A DNA stretch of 49,211 nucleotides from Bacteroidales bacterium (GCA_017645245.1 JAGCPG010000037.1:1-49211), one strand, 5' to 3'; positions 29,237 through 38,360 are shown, numbered from the stretch's first letter. Numbers and translations: made by a program. Notes: generated by a model from the letters alone, not told the origin.

Positions 29237-29268
29237 AAGTTGTTCAGTTTGTAGTTTGTAGTTTGAAG

Positions 29269-30849
29269 TTATTTCTTCAGGTGTTTCTTCAGTTCGACGA
29301 GGCAGGTACGGTGAGGGATGATGACAGAAACACCGTTATAATTGACCTCTTCTTCGATAATCTTCACGTTTTCCTCGTGGTTCTTGGGCAGCGGGATAAT
29401 GTCGCGAATGTGTTCGGGAGCCACGCCGAGGCCTTCGCAGATCTGGCGGATCTTGTTGTTGGCCGACGAAGGCTGGCCGCCTGTCATGGCGGTGATGTCG
29501 TTGTCAAGGATCACGACCACCACGTTGGCTTTTTCGTTGACGCAGTCGAGCAGGCCTGTCATGCCGCTATGGCCGAAGGTGCCGTCGCCGATAACCGCCA
29601 CGCTCGGGAAGATGCCCACTTCGCTGGCGCCCTTGGCCATGGTGATGGAAGCGCCCATGCACACGGTAGTATTGATGGCATGCATGTTGAAGCCCAAGGT
29701 GTAGCAGCCTATGTCGCCGAACACCTTGCCACCCTTATGGTTAGCCATCACAGCGTTCAAGGCGTTGTAGCTGTCGACGTGCGGGCAGCCTTGGCAGAGC
29801 GCCGGAGGACGGTTGGTGACCACCTCGGGAACGGCGGCGCCGCTTTCGGCCTTCATGCCGAGAGCCTTGGCCACCTTTTCGGCGTTGAGCTCGCCATCGC
29901 GACGGATGGTCTCGTCCAAACGACCCATGACCTTCTTGCCCTTGCCGAGGAAGCCCTTGATATGCTCCTCAACAAACGGCTGGCCGTCTTCGAGCACCAG
30001 GATCTCATCGACTTCGTCGTACAGCTTGTTGATCATGTTGTAAGGCAAAGGATATTGCGTGATCTTGACGACAGGATACGGGCACTTGCCACCTTGGAAG
30101 TTCTCCATCAAATAGTTGTAGGCGATGCCGGTGGTGATGATACCGAGTTTTTTGTTCTCGCCTTCGAAGTATTTGTTGTAGCCTGATTCCTCAGAGGCCT
30201 TGGTGAAAGCGGGTTGCTTGTCGATCAAATCCCTGTAAAGGCGCTTGGCGTTGGCTGGCAGCAGCACGAACGACTTGGCGTCGGCGGGCTCAGTGAGCTC
30301 ATTCTGCTTGCGGACCGGTTTGCGCACCACGCCGGCGCGGCTGTGGGCCAGACGGGTGGGGATGCGGTACAGCACTGGCGTACCGAGTTTTTCGCTCAAT
30401 TCGAAACCGAAGTGAACCATGTCGTAAGCCTCCTGTTGGTTCGAGGGCTCCAGCATCGGGATCATGGCCCAATGGCCATAGAAGCGGCTGTCCTGTTCAT
30501 CCTGTGAGGAGAACATGCTGGGGTCGTCGGCCACTACCACGAGGACGCCCTTGGTGCCGATGATGGCGGCGTTCATGAAGGGGTCGCCGCAGACATTCAA
30601 GCCCACGTGCTTCATGCAGGTCATGGCACGCTTGCCAGCATAAGCCACACCAATGGAAGCCTCCAGAGCCGTCTTCTCGTTGGCGCACCAGTTGGCGCGG
30701 ACACCGAGTTCCTTGGCCTGTTTCGATTTCATGACATATTCAGTGATCTGGGTTGATGGCGTGCCAGGATAGCTGTTGATGGCACTGCCTCCCGCATCGA
30801 TAAAGCCTTGAGCAATGGCCTCATCTCCGAGTAACAATAATTTCTCCAT
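29269..30849 (-). CDS. iorA: Indolepyruvate:ferredoxin oxidoreductase, alpha subunit, 526 aa
   Basis: Catalytic TPP-binding subunit. The N-terminal pyrimidine-type domain holds GDEAIAQGFIDAGGSAINSYPGTPSTQ. The TPP pyrophosphate domain has RPPALCQGCPH, then IGDGTFGHSG (G421-D-G423) and ILDNDITAMTG. Archaeal IorA proteins usually end with a two-cluster ferredoxin domain; this one stops at VELKKHLKK with no CxxCxxCxxxC motifs. Electrons must therefore leave by another carrier, or this is the shorter Bacteroidota form. It has its own promoter and a hairpin in the leader. Confidence 0.93.
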   Translation of the reverse strand: MEKLLLLGDEAIAQGFIDAGGSAINSYPGTPSTQITEYVMKSKQAKELGVRANWCANEKTALEASIGVAYAGKRAMTCMKHVGLNVCGDPFMNAAIIGTKGVLVVVADDPSMFSSQDEQDSRFYGHWAMIPMLEPSNQQEAYDMVHFGFELSEKLGTPVLYRIPTRLAHSRAGVVRKPVRKQNELTEPADAKSFVLLPANAKRLYRDLIDKQPAFTKASEESGYNKYFEGENKKLGIITTGIAYNYLMENFQGGKCPYPVVKITQYPLPYNMINKLYDEVDEILVLEDGQPFVEEHIKGFLGKGKKVMGRLDETIRRDGELNAEKVAKALGMKAESGAAVPEVVTNRPPALCQGCPHVDSYNALNAVMANHKGGKVFGDIGCYTLGFNMHAINTTVCMGASITMAKGASEVGIFPSVAVIGDGTFGHSGMTGLLDCVNEKANVVVVILDNDITAMTGGQPSSANNKIRQICEGLGVAPEHIRDIIPLPKNHEENVKIIEEEVNYNGVSVIIPHRTCLVELKKHLKK

Positions 30850-30860
30850 GCTAATTCTTT

Positions 30861-30880
30861 TGCGTTATAATGTTAACGCA
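30861..30880 (-). promoter_or_regulatory. Hairpin at the 5' end of the iorAB leader
   Basis: A perfect 7-bp inverted repeat (TGCGTTA / TAACGCA, 6-base loop) lies between the -7 box and the iorA start. It would fold at the first bases of the mRNA, or serve as an operator over the start site. Confidence 0.4.
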
Positions 30881-30888
30881 CAAAGATA
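30881..30888 (-). promoter_or_regulatory. Predicted -7 box of the iorA-iorB-M23 operon
   Basis: Reads TATCTTTG on the minus strand, a full TAnnTTTG match, 31 bases before the iorA ATG. Confidence 0.6.
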
Positions 30889-30915
30889 AGAAATATTAGC
30901 GGACAAACAAGCTTT

Positions 30916-32496
30916 TTATCGAATTATTCTTTTGACCATGGTCTTCCCGTCACTCACCCTGGTATAATGAACGATGTAAACGCCGCTTCGCATCTGGTTT
31001 TCGGGCACGGCCCTACCCAAGACGTCGAACACAGCCATCTCATAGTCGTCCGCTTCCAAATTGAATTCATCGTCCAAGGTATAGTCGTGAAGCACCGTCC
31101 ATTGGGACCGCCAGCCACCCGCCGTAGTGGCGCAATCGGAGCGGAACTCCACACAGAGGGCATTGCCCGAGGAGGTCACCATGCCTGGACTTTGCGTGTT
31201 CCATCGACCCAACTGGGGAGCAAAGACATTGTCGCCGTCGTAAATCCAAAGGAAATCGAAGTCTTCTTCCAGATCAAAACTACTGAAATTCAGCGAGATT
31301 GTTGTAAAAGGTTCGCTTTCGATCACCCAAATGAGGCGTTCATCGTCCCCATAGTTCAGATGATTGAGTTCGCCTTCCTCCACGCCGGCGCCACCCAGAT
31401 GCGCCATCGGCGTCTCCTCGTTGATCAACTTGTAATAATGGTTCCAATTCCAAAATGGTCCGGGGTCGGTGTGCGACTGGTCAGGATAATGTTGATGGCC
31501 GCGAATCCTGATGCAGGCACTTTCGCCCCCGAGGTTGTGCAAGCCCGAGTCGAGCGCCGTGCCATGGTCCAAGGTATCGGTGCAGAAAGTGCGTCGCCCG
31601 TCGATGGTCTCGTAGCGCGAGCAGATGCTGCGCATCAGGTCGGCCGAGGAAGCATACATCTCAGGGGTAAAGAAGCTGATGATGTCGCCGTAGGCCTCAT
31701 GTTCCACGCCGATGGTATAGCCGTTGGCCGTACGGGCGTGCCAAGCCTTGTCCTTTTCACGCACCATTTGCGTCACCTGGCCGTCGAATGACCTGATCAC
31801 ATAATGCGCCGACACTTCCGAATCGCAGTCCTGGAACCAGCTGATGCAGCCGGCATAGGAACCTTCGGTGTAGTGGATCACCACGCCGCTGACCTCCTTG
31901 GTGCGCTCCTCCCAGTTACATTCCGGTGCCGGAACCCAGATGGCATTGGGATAGTCCGTCTCCTTTGAGAACGACAGCCCCTCGCCCGAAAGCATGGGGT
32001 AATCCTCGCCGAACATGGCCTTCAGGTCGACATCCAGCCGACTGTACACGGAATAAAGCATCAGTTTCATCGGGAATTCGTCTTTCTTCCGCCCGATGGG
32101 CAGTTCCGATAGTTCCACGATGACAGGCCGGTAGTCCTCCACCTTCTTGGAACAGATGCCCATCTGCGAAGCCACCTTCTCGAAAGCCTTGGCGTAGGCC
32201 AGCACGTTGACCTCGGGATACTCAAGGATGTCCTCTTCTGAGAAGCCCGAAAGCATCGCCACTGTCTTCAGGTTTTCCCTGAAACAGCCCTTGCCGTCGC
32301 GGACCAGACCCATCATGCCGTAGGCGCGGGGCATGGCCGAAGGGTCGTCGGCATCATGATGATAATCCGCGTCCGTCAGGTGATGGCATTGCGTATTGGT
32401 GTAGGAAATCGCTTCGAGCAGCCCTGTCGGCAGCGATGGACATTGTTTTTCGGCCAATTGAAAAACTGACAAAATAACCAGAAAGACCAATTTCAT
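30916..32496 (-). CDS. T9SS-secreted N-acetylmuramoyl-L-alanine amidase with CUB-like domain, 526 aa
   Basis: Signal peptide (LVFLVILSVFQLA) and a helical N-terminal domain. The amidase_2/PGRP fold starts about residue 200 (GVVIHYTEGSYAGCISWF). Zinc-ligand candidates are the His of VIHYTEG, the His of RIRGHQHYP and the late HTDPGPFWNW motif. Next comes a CUB-like domain (TISLNFSSFDLEEDFDFLWI; GNALCVEFRSDC), then a type A sorting domain (MAVFDVLGRAV, ending VKRIIR). The family cleaves the MurNAc-L-Ala bond, so a role outside the cell against foreign peptidoglycan, or in remodelling, is plausible. Single-gene unit. Confidence 0.9.
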   Translation of the reverse strand: MKLVFLVILSVFQLAEKQCPSLPTGLLEAISYTNTQCHHLTDADYHHDADDPSAMPRAYGMMGLVRDGKGCFRENLKTVAMLSGFSEEDILEYPEVNVLAYAKAFEKVASQMGICSKKVEDYRPVIVELSELPIGRKKDEFPMKLMLYSVYSRLDVDLKAMFGEDYPMLSGEGLSFSKETDYPNAIWVPAPECNWEERTKEVSGVVIHYTEGSYAGCISWFQDCDSEVSAHYVIRSFDGQVTQMVREKDKAWHARTANGYTIGVEHEAYGDIISFFTPEMYASSADLMRSICSRYETIDGRRTFCTDTLDHGTALDSGLHNLGGESACIRIRGHQHYPDQSHTDPGPFWNWNHYYKLINEETPMAHLGGAGVEEGELNHLNYGDDERLIWVIESEPFTTISLNFSSFDLEEDFDFLWIYDGDNVFAPQLGRWNTQSPGMVTSSGNALCVEFRSDCATTAGGWRSQWTVLHDYTLDDEFNLEADDYEMAVFDVLGRAVPENQMRSGVYIVHYTRVSDGKTMVKRIIR

Positions 32497-32518
32497 AGCA
32501 TCAACCTTGTTTTAATTG

Positions 32519-32526
32519 CAAAAATA
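32519..32526 (-). promoter_or_regulatory. Predicted -7 box of the amidase gene
   Basis: Reads TATTTTTG on the minus strand, 22 bases before the ATG at 32496. No equally good box was found for the divergent gene at 32618; TAACTTTT at 32560-32567 is a one-mismatch candidate. Confidence 0.55.
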
Positions 32527-32617
32527 GCGTTTTTGGAATAAAATTTGTCGCTTTTTCTGTAACTTTTCCGTTTCTCAGACGTTATACAGTACAAATCCAA
32601 TCAAAAACGATCATACA

Positions 32618-33040
32618 ATGAGCAACAACAAACGACTTGAAAGAGACCTCCAGAACAGGGTTCTTGGAGGTGTGTGCTCCGGTTTGGGCAACTACTTCGG
32701 CATGGATCCCACCTTTTGGCGGGTGCTGTTCTTCCTTCTGTTCCTGCTTCCAATTGTGAAATTCCCAGGCTTCCTCATCTACATCATCCTTTGGATTGTG
32801 ATGCCTGCCAAGCAGCCCGGCAGCAATGAGTCAATCGTTCAGGATGCCGAGATCGCCGGTGAGGGCGGAACACCTCAAAAAAACAAGGGCAACATGATGG
32901 CCGGCCTGATACTGATCGGCATCGGCGCCATCGGACTCCTGGCCCGTTACATCCCTCAGATCAGCTGGCGCATTGCATGGCCTATCATCCTGATTGTCAT
33001 TGGTATTTTCCTCATCATCCCTAAAAGCAAAAACTCATGA
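32618..33040 (+). CDS. PspC-domain envelope protein, 140 aa
   Basis: The PspC domain fills the first 65 residues: RDLQNRVLGGVCSGLGNYFGMDPTFWRVLF, then a membrane helix FPGFLIYIILWIVMPAK. After a short linker, two further hydrophobic segments (MMAGLILIGIGAIGLLARYI; IAWPIILIVIGIFLIIP) match the LiaI/LiaF-type membrane module. PspC-like proteins act in envelope-stress responses. The stop overlaps the start of the next gene (ATGA), which also has a LiaF-like module. Confidence 0.9.
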   Translation: MSNNKRLERDLQNRVLGGVCSGLGNYFGMDPTFWRVLFFLLFLLPIVKFPGFLIYIILWIVMPAKQPGSNESIVQDAEIAGEGGTPQKNKGNMMAGLILIGIGAIGLLARYIPQISWRIAWPIILIVIGIFLIIPKSKNS

Positions 33041-33990
33041 AAAGCAAAAATCTCATCATTGGACTGTTGGTCCTGTTTTTCGGTGTAGTCACCCTGTTGT
33101 CAACGCTGAATGTCTTTGATTTCCATTGGTCCATCGTGTGGCGTTTGTGGCCAATGATCCTGGTCATTTTCGGCATCACCCTGTTGCCGTTGAACGACTA
33201 TATTAAAGGTGCCCTGGTGCTGGCCGCCTTGGGTGTGGGATGCCTGCTTTACAACGTCGAGGCAAAACATTACCAAGGCAACGCAATCACGCGGTTCTAC
33301 AACAACATCAAGTCGTGGGATATTTACGGCGACGAAGATGAGAAGGAGGATGACGACGACGGTATTTATGCCGTCGACCAGCATTTCTCCGAGCCGTTTA
33401 CCGATATTGAGCATGCCTCCATTGACATCGACTTTGGCGCGGGCGACCTGACACTGAAGGATCCTTGCGCCGAACTGGCCAAGGTGGATGCCCAAAGCAA
33501 CTTCGTGAAATACAGTTTCCGAACCGAGACGGGTGACGACAAGACCTCCATCTTTGTCAGTGGAAGAGGTCACACCAAGCGTGTCGGCAAGCGAAACGAG
33601 AACGACCTCGAGATTGCGCTCTGTGCCTTGCCCGTCTGGGATTTCAGCCTTGACATGGGTGCCGCTGACGCCGATCTTGACTTCTCACCTTATAAAGTTG
33701 CATCCATCGATATCGATGGCGGTGCTTGCGACCTCGACCTGAAGCTGGGCGACAGCGGTTGCGACACCAAGGTGGAGATCAGCACGGGCGCGTCGGACAT
33801 CGACATCAAGGTGCCGACAGGCGTGGATTGCGAAATCAACCTCGAATCGGCCATCACCGAAAAAGACTTCACCGGCTTCGAGAAGATCAGCAGGGGACTG
33901 TGGAGGACACCCAACTTCGGACAAGGCAGCCATAAGATCGTCATCGACATGAATTGCGCCGTTTCCAACATTTCGGTGGTTCGTTACTGA
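33037..33990 (+). CDS. LiaF-like membrane protein with C-terminal beta domain, 317 aa
   Basis: N-terminal LiaI/LiaF-type membrane segments (LIIGLLVLFFGVVTLLSTLNVF; WPMILVIFGITLLP; ALVLAALGVGCLLYN). After an acidic linker (EDEKEDDDDG) comes a repetitive beta domain (IDIDFGAGDLTL; LDMGAADADLDF; IDGGACDLDLKL; ISTGASDIDIKV). This is the toast-rack or adhesin-like fold found in LiaF and DUF4097-type proteins. It probably senses or scaffolds at the membrane together with the PspC protein. No sensor kinase is nearby. Confidence 0.85.
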   Translation: MKSKNLIIGLLVLFFGVVTLLSTLNVFDFHWSIVWRLWPMILVIFGITLLPLNDYIKGALVLAALGVGCLLYNVEAKHYQGNAITRFYNNIKSWDIYGDEDEKEDDDDGIYAVDQHFSEPFTDIEHASIDIDFGAGDLTLKDPCAELAKVDAQSNFVKYSFRTETGDDKTSIFVSGRGHTKRVGKRNENDLEIALCALPVWDFSLDMGAADADLDFSPYKVASIDIDGGACDLDLKLGDSGCDTKVEISTGASDIDIKVPTGVDCEINLESAITEKDFTGFEKISRGLWRTPNFGQGSHKIVIDMNCAVSNISVVRY

Positions 33991-34032
33991 TTTCTTCAAT
34001 TTTCGGTGGATTATTGAGATTTTTTTTGTTTC

Positions 34033-34063
34033 TTTGCAAGTTTTATAAACGGTTTTATTTTTG
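34033..34063 (+). promoter_or_regulatory. Full -33/-7 promoter before the TonB-dependent receptor
   Basis: TTTG at 34033-34036, a 19-base spacer, then TATTTTTG at 34056-34063: an exact match to TTTG-N19-21-TAnnTTTG. The ATG follows after only 4 bases, so the start of transcription must be at or almost at the start codon. Confidence 0.7.
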
Positions 34064-34067
34064 AACT

Positions 34068-36410
34068 ATGCAAAGGATCAAACTTCAACGGTTACTACTT
34101 GTCTTAGGCATTGTTTTCACTGCCACGCTCTCATTCGCTCAGAACAACGACATCAAGGGTTTTGTCTATGAAGAGTCCACGGGTGAGCCCGTGATGTTCT
34201 GCAACGTTTTCCTGAAAGGTACCACCATGGGTTGCTCGACCAACGAAAACGGTTATTTCAACATCACGCGCATCCCTGACGGAAAGTACACCATGTACAT
34301 CACCTGCGTGGGTTTCGACACCTTGACCTACCCTGTGAGCCTGGCGAATGGCCAGACCATCAACAAGAAGTTCACGCTGAAGGAATCTAGCATCAGCCTT
34401 GAGGCCGTGAGCATCACCGCCGACAAGGTGGAGGCCAAGACCGAGACCAAGACTTCGGTGATCACCGTGACCCCGAAAACCATCAACAAGATCCCGAGCG
34501 TAGGTGGTCAGGCCGACTTGGCCCAGTACCTGCAAGTGGTCCCTGGTGTCATCTTCACCGGTGACCAAGGCGGTCAGCTGTACATCCGCGGCGGCTCACC
34601 CATCCAGAACAAGGTGCTACTCGACGGCATGGTGGTTTACAACCCCTTCCACTCCATCGGCCTGTTCTCCATCTTCGACACCGACATCATCCGCAACGCG
34701 GAAGTTTACACCGGAGGCTTCGGCGCTGAATACGGCGGCCGCGTCTCTTCCATCATGGACATCAACACCCGCGACGGCAACAAGAAACGTTGGTCGGGCA
34801 AGCTCGGTGCCAGCTGCTTCGGTGCCAAGCTAACCTTGGAAGGCCCCATCGTCAAGGCCAAGAGCAATGACAAAGCCTCGGTCACCATGGTGCTCTCCGC
34901 CAAGAACTCCTATCTGGAACAGTCGAGCAAGGCGTTCTACAAATACGCTTCCGAAGACGGTCTCCCATTCAACTATAACGACATCTACACCAAGTTTTCC
35001 ATCAACGCACCCAACGGCTCGAAGGTCAACATCTTCGGCTTCTCGTTCAACGACAAGGTCAACAACTACAAGGCCTTGTCAGACTTCGGATGGAACTCCT
35101 GGGGCGCCGGAACCAACTTCATCGTCATCCCTGGCAAGGCTCCCGTGATGATCGAGGGTAACATCGCCTATTCGAGCTACCTCTCCACCATGCACGAAGA
35201 GAACAATCCCGACCGTACCAGTAGGGTTGACGGTTTCAACATGGGCTTCGACTTCAACTACTTCATGGGCAAGAACACGTTGAAATACGGCGTGGAGCTG
35301 TCAGGATTCAGCACGGGCTTCAAGACCCGCAGCAACTACGGCAACATCCCGATTGAATTGAAGAACTATTCGACCGAGCTAGGCACCTACGTCAAATACA
35401 AGGCCACCTTGGGTAGCCTGTTGCTTGAGCCCAGCCTGCGTTTCCAATACTACGCCGACCTGAACGTGCCGTCGATCGAGCCGCGTTTCGCAATCAAGTA
35501 CAACGTCAACGACTGGATGCGCATCAAGGGCGCCGCTGGCCGTTATTCGCAGGATCTGGTGGCTGCCACCAGCGACCGCGACGTGGTCAACCTGTTCTAC
35601 GGATTCCTTTCAGGCGTCGAGAACATCCCGACCACCTTCAACGGAAAGAAGGTCAGCTCCAGCCTCCAGACCGCCAACCACTTCGTGTTGGGAACCGAGT
35701 TCGACCTCACCAGCAAGTTGAACATGAACATCGAGGGTTATTGGAAGCAGTTTAACCAGCTGACCAACATCAACCGCAACAAGATCTATCAGGACAACGA
35801 GGAGAACTCCTCCATCAACGCCTTGATCAAAAAGGACTTCATGATTGAGAACGGCGACGCCTACGGCTTCGACCTGTCGATGAAATACGAAGACAAGCAT
35901 TGGTACCTGTGGGCCGTTTACGCCTTGGGCTTCGTCAACAGAAACTATGAGAAATACGATGCCGGCGAGGTCAAACTGGTAACCTACCAGCCCCACTTCG
36001 ACCGCCGTCACAACGTCAACCTCATCGTGACCTACACGGCTGGCGACCTCCGTCAATGGGAGTTCAGCGGCCGTTGGAACTTCGGCACGGGCTTCCCGTT
36101 CACCCAGGTGCAGGGCTTCTATGAGTTCCTCACCTTCCAGGACGGTATCTACTTCGACTACACCACCGCCAACGGTGAGTTGGGCTTGATTTTCGCCGAC
36201 CTGAACCAAGGCCGTCTGCCCACGTATCACCGCCTCGACCTTGACGCCAAGCGCAAGTTCTTCTTCTCGGAGCACACCACCTTGGAGGTCGACCTCAGCG
36301 TCACCAACGTCTACAACAGGGCCAACGTGTTCTATGTGGACCTCATCACCAGCGAAGTCGTCAACCAGCTGCCCATCCTTCCTTCCTTGGGCTTAACCCT
36401 GTCGTTCTAA
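34068..36410 (+). CDS. TonB-dependent outer-membrane receptor, 780 aa
   Basis: Signal peptide (LLLVLGIVFTATLSFAQ, cleaved about residue 25) followed by a carboxypeptidase-regulatory-like domain (IKGFVYEESTGEPVMFCNVF; about 28-110), the plug domain (PSVGGQADLAQYLQVVPGV; GGQLYIRGGSPIQNKVLLDG; TGGFGAEYGGRVSS) and a 22-strand-type barrel that ends LPSLGLTLSF. It moves a ligand across the outer membrane using TonB energy. There is no adjacent SusD-like lipoprotein, so it is not a classic SusCD pair. The start codon is fixed by the signal peptide. The CpeT-like gene follows after 17 bases. Confidence 0.93.
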   Translation: MQRIKLQRLLLVLGIVFTATLSFAQNNDIKGFVYEESTGEPVMFCNVFLKGTTMGCSTNENGYFNITRIPDGKYTMYITCVGFDTLTYPVSLANGQTINKKFTLKESSISLEAVSITADKVEAKTETKTSVITVTPKTINKIPSVGGQADLAQYLQVVPGVIFTGDQGGQLYIRGGSPIQNKVLLDGMVVYNPFHSIGLFSIFDTDIIRNAEVYTGGFGAEYGGRVSSIMDINTRDGNKKRWSGKLGASCFGAKLTLEGPIVKAKSNDKASVTMVLSAKNSYLEQSSKAFYKYASEDGLPFNYNDIYTKFSINAPNGSKVNIFGFSFNDKVNNYKALSDFGWNSWGAGTNFIVIPGKAPVMIEGNIAYSSYLSTMHEENNPDRTSRVDGFNMGFDFNYFMGKNTLKYGVELSGFSTGFKTRSNYGNIPIELKNYSTELGTYVKYKATLGSLLLEPSLRFQYYADLNVPSIEPRFAIKYNVNDWMRIKGAAGRYSQDLVAATSDRDVVNLFYGFLSGVENIPTTFNGKKVSSSLQTANHFVLGTEFDLTSKLNMNIEGYWKQFNQLTNINRNKIYQDNEENSSINALIKKDFMIENGDAYGFDLSMKYEDKHWYLWAVYALGFVNRNYEKYDAGEVKLVTYQPHFDRRHNVNLIVTYTAGDLRQWEFSGRWNFGTGFPFTQVQGFYEFLTFQDGIYFDYTTANGELGLIFADLNQGRLPTYHRLDLDAKRKFFFSEHTTLEVDLSVTNVYNRANVFYVDLITSEVVNQLPILPSLGLTLSF

Positions 36411-36427
36411 CCTGAAAAACGATTCCC

Positions 36428-37021
36428 ATGAAACGCATCCTCCTGCTCATATCCATCTGTTTGCTGACTTTCAATGGCTTCGCACAGAAAAAAGGCGAAT
36501 TCAGCCAAGACGACCTGAAGCAGTTTTACCGCACTATCCAAGGCGTTTACAAAGGCCAGCTGAACGACTCCACCGGCATGACGATCCACTTCACCCCCAT
36601 CTGGGAGCACGAAGACCAGCAGTTTCATTGGCTGTATGTGGAAGCCATCAACGATGTGACCAAGGAGATCGTTACACAAAACATCCTGGAAATCAGGCCC
36701 ATCTCCGACGTCACCTTCAACGTCTTCGTCCATCAGATCAAGTCACCGAAGGAATTCGCCGGAAAGTGGAGTAACCGCAGTTTCTTTGACGGGTATAACA
36801 CTCGCATCCTCAAGGGAAAGAAAGCGTTCGTGTTCCTCAAGACCAAGGATTTCGAATACCAAACCGGATGGAACAACCGCAAATCTCTGAAATGCTTCCC
36901 AGCAGGCAACAAGGTTCATTTCAAGTTCGTCCAAGAGGATGAGCGCCTGTACGTCAAGCGTATTCCCAGAAACTCGTCAAAAATCATCGGCTTAACCTTC
37001 TTCAAAGAGCCGATCGACTGA
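36428..37021 (+). CDS. Secreted CpeT/CpcT-like (DUF1001) protein, 197 aa
   Basis: Signal peptide (ILLLISICLLTFNGFAQ) and then a compact beta-rich domain. The stretch IHFTPIWEHEDQQFHWLYVE and later SPKEFAGKW resemble the CpeT/CpcT core, where a WLYVEQA-like motif precedes strands and a FAGAW-like motif. In cyanobacteria this calycin-like family attaches bilins to phycobiliproteins; here no phycobiliproteins exist, so the ligand is unknown and the protein is predicted to be periplasmic. It is probably co-transcribed with the TonB-dependent receptor. Its last 20 bases overlap the convergent fucosidase gene. Confidence 0.6.
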   Translation: MKRILLLISICLLTFNGFAQKKGEFSQDDLKQFYRTIQGVYKGQLNDSTGMTIHFTPIWEHEDQQFHWLYVEAINDVTKEIVTQNILEIRPISDVTFNVFVHQIKSPKEFAGKWSNRSFFDGYNTRILKGKKAFVFLKTKDFEYQTGWNNRKSLKCFPAGNKVHFKFVQEDERLYVKRIPRNSSKIIGLTFFKEPID

Positions 37022-38336
37022 GTTTGAACACCCACGCAGAAGTACTGCGGATATCAGCATTACGAAGGCTGCCCGTTTCGATGACGAGGCGGCCTTTTTC
37101 GTAACGCCAAGGGAGTTCCTTTTCGCAGCCAAGCATGGTGACGGTCATGTTCTTTGCCGGTTGGTCGAGATCCAGAACCACTTGCTCGTCAGGGTAATCA
37201 AACGTGATGGCATAAACGGCATCCTTTCCCCGAGTAAAGCACACCTTAGGCTGTGCCACCGTGTCATTACGGAAAGGCTGGGAGCCGTAGATGGCTTCGC
37301 CATTGATGTCGAGCCAACGGCCGAGGTCAAGCAAACGCTCCTGTTGGAGCATCGGGATCTTGCCATCGGCTGCGGGACCCACGTTGATGGTCAAGCCACC
37401 GCCAGCGGCCACCAGGACCACAAAGTGACGGATCAACTCGTCGGAAGTCAGATAGTTTTCCAAGGGTTCGTTGCGGTTGAGGCCGAAGGAGCGACCGATG
37501 CCTCGGCACTCTGCCCAGGGACGGTCGGTGAGCTTGGCACGACCGGTGTATTCCGGCGTACGGAAGCCATGTTGTTGCCCTTCTCCCCAACGGTCGTTGA
37601 CGATGGCCTCGTCGCCAACGGTGTTGTAATACCACGAGATCAACTCCGTGGCATGCCACTGCTCCGAACTGTTACGCCATTCGCCGTCACTGAAAATGAT
37701 GGTGGGTTTGTAGCGGACAACCAGCTCCTTGAACTGAGGGATCATGTGAGTATCGACGTAAGTGCCGATGGAGTCATCGGGATCTTCGTACCAAGTATGA
37801 ATCTTGCTGGTCCATTCCGGCAAGGAATAGTAAAATCCCATCTTGAGACCGTGGTTGCGCACCGCTTCGGTTAGCTCACCGCAGATGTCGCGATGCGGCC
37901 CTGTCTCCACGCTATTCCAACCTGGCGCATATTGGCTCGGCCAGAGACAATAGCCATCGTGGTGCTTGGAGACCAGCAACACGTATTTCGCCCCTGACTT
38001 CTTGAACAGCTCAGCCCATTCGTCGGGATCCCAAAGCTCAGCCTTCCACATCGGGACGAAGTCCTTGTATTGGAAATCCTTGCCATAGACGCTTTCCATG
38101 AAGGCCTTGCGGTTGTCGTTGGTCATGATGCCACGGTAGAACCACTCGGCATAACCGTCAGGGCTGGCGTAAGACGGCACGGAATACAAGCCCCAATGGA
38201 TGAAGATGCCCAGTTTGGCGTCGGAAAACCATTGCGGATAGCCGCGTTGGTTGATGGATTCCCAATTGGGTTGGACTTGGGAGTAGGCGGAAATGAAGGT
38301 CCCAAATAGCAGAAAGGCAAGGAATAATCGTTTCAT
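37002..38336 (-). CDS. GH29 alpha-L-fucosidase, 444 aa
   Basis: Glycoside hydrolase family 29, retaining exo-fucosidase. N-terminal motifs: PQWFSDAKLGIFIHWGLYSVP; KYVLLVSKHHDGYCLWPS; GFYYSLPEW. The nucleophile is probably Asp217 in IIFSDGEW. LINVGP-type motif: GGLTINVGPAADGKIP. The C-terminal beta domain is present. A signal peptide (LFLAFLLFGTFISAYSQ) shows export, probably to the periplasm. The start is ATG 38336 (MKRLF); an ATG two codons earlier is possible. Single-gene unit with a promoter 16 bases upstream. Confidence 0.94.
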   Translation of the reverse strand: MKRLFLAFLLFGTFISAYSQVQPNWESINQRGYPQWFSDAKLGIFIHWGLYSVPSYASPDGYAEWFYRGIMTNDNRKAFMESVYGKDFQYKDFVPMWKAELWDPDEWAELFKKSGAKYVLLVSKHHDGYCLWPSQYAPGWNSVETGPHRDICGELTEAVRNHGLKMGFYYSLPEWTSKIHTWYEDPDDSIGTYVDTHMIPQFKELVVRYKPTIIFSDGEWRNSSEQWHATELISWYYNTVGDEAIVNDRWGEGQQHGFRTPEYTGRAKLTDRPWAECRGIGRSFGLNRNEPLENYLTSDELIRHFVVLVAAGGGLTINVGPAADGKIPMLQQERLLDLGRWLDINGEAIYGSQPFRNDTVAQPKVCFTRGKDAVYAITFDYPDEQVVLDLDQPAKNMTVTMLGCEKELPWRYEKGRLVIETGSLRNADIRSTSAWVFKLSRSAL

Positions 38337-38352
38337 AAGCATTGTTTTGGGA

Positions 38353-38360
38353 CAAAAATA
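38353..38360 (-). promoter_or_regulatory. Predicted -7 box of the fucosidase gene
   Basis: Reads TATTTTTG on the minus strand, 16 bases before ATG 38336, directly behind the terminator of the upstream unit. Confidence 0.6.

Noticed and set aside
29237..29268. Short GTAGTTT-type repeats between iorA and iorB
   Set aside because: Only about three 7-base units in a 32-base gap; too short to call a functional repeat.
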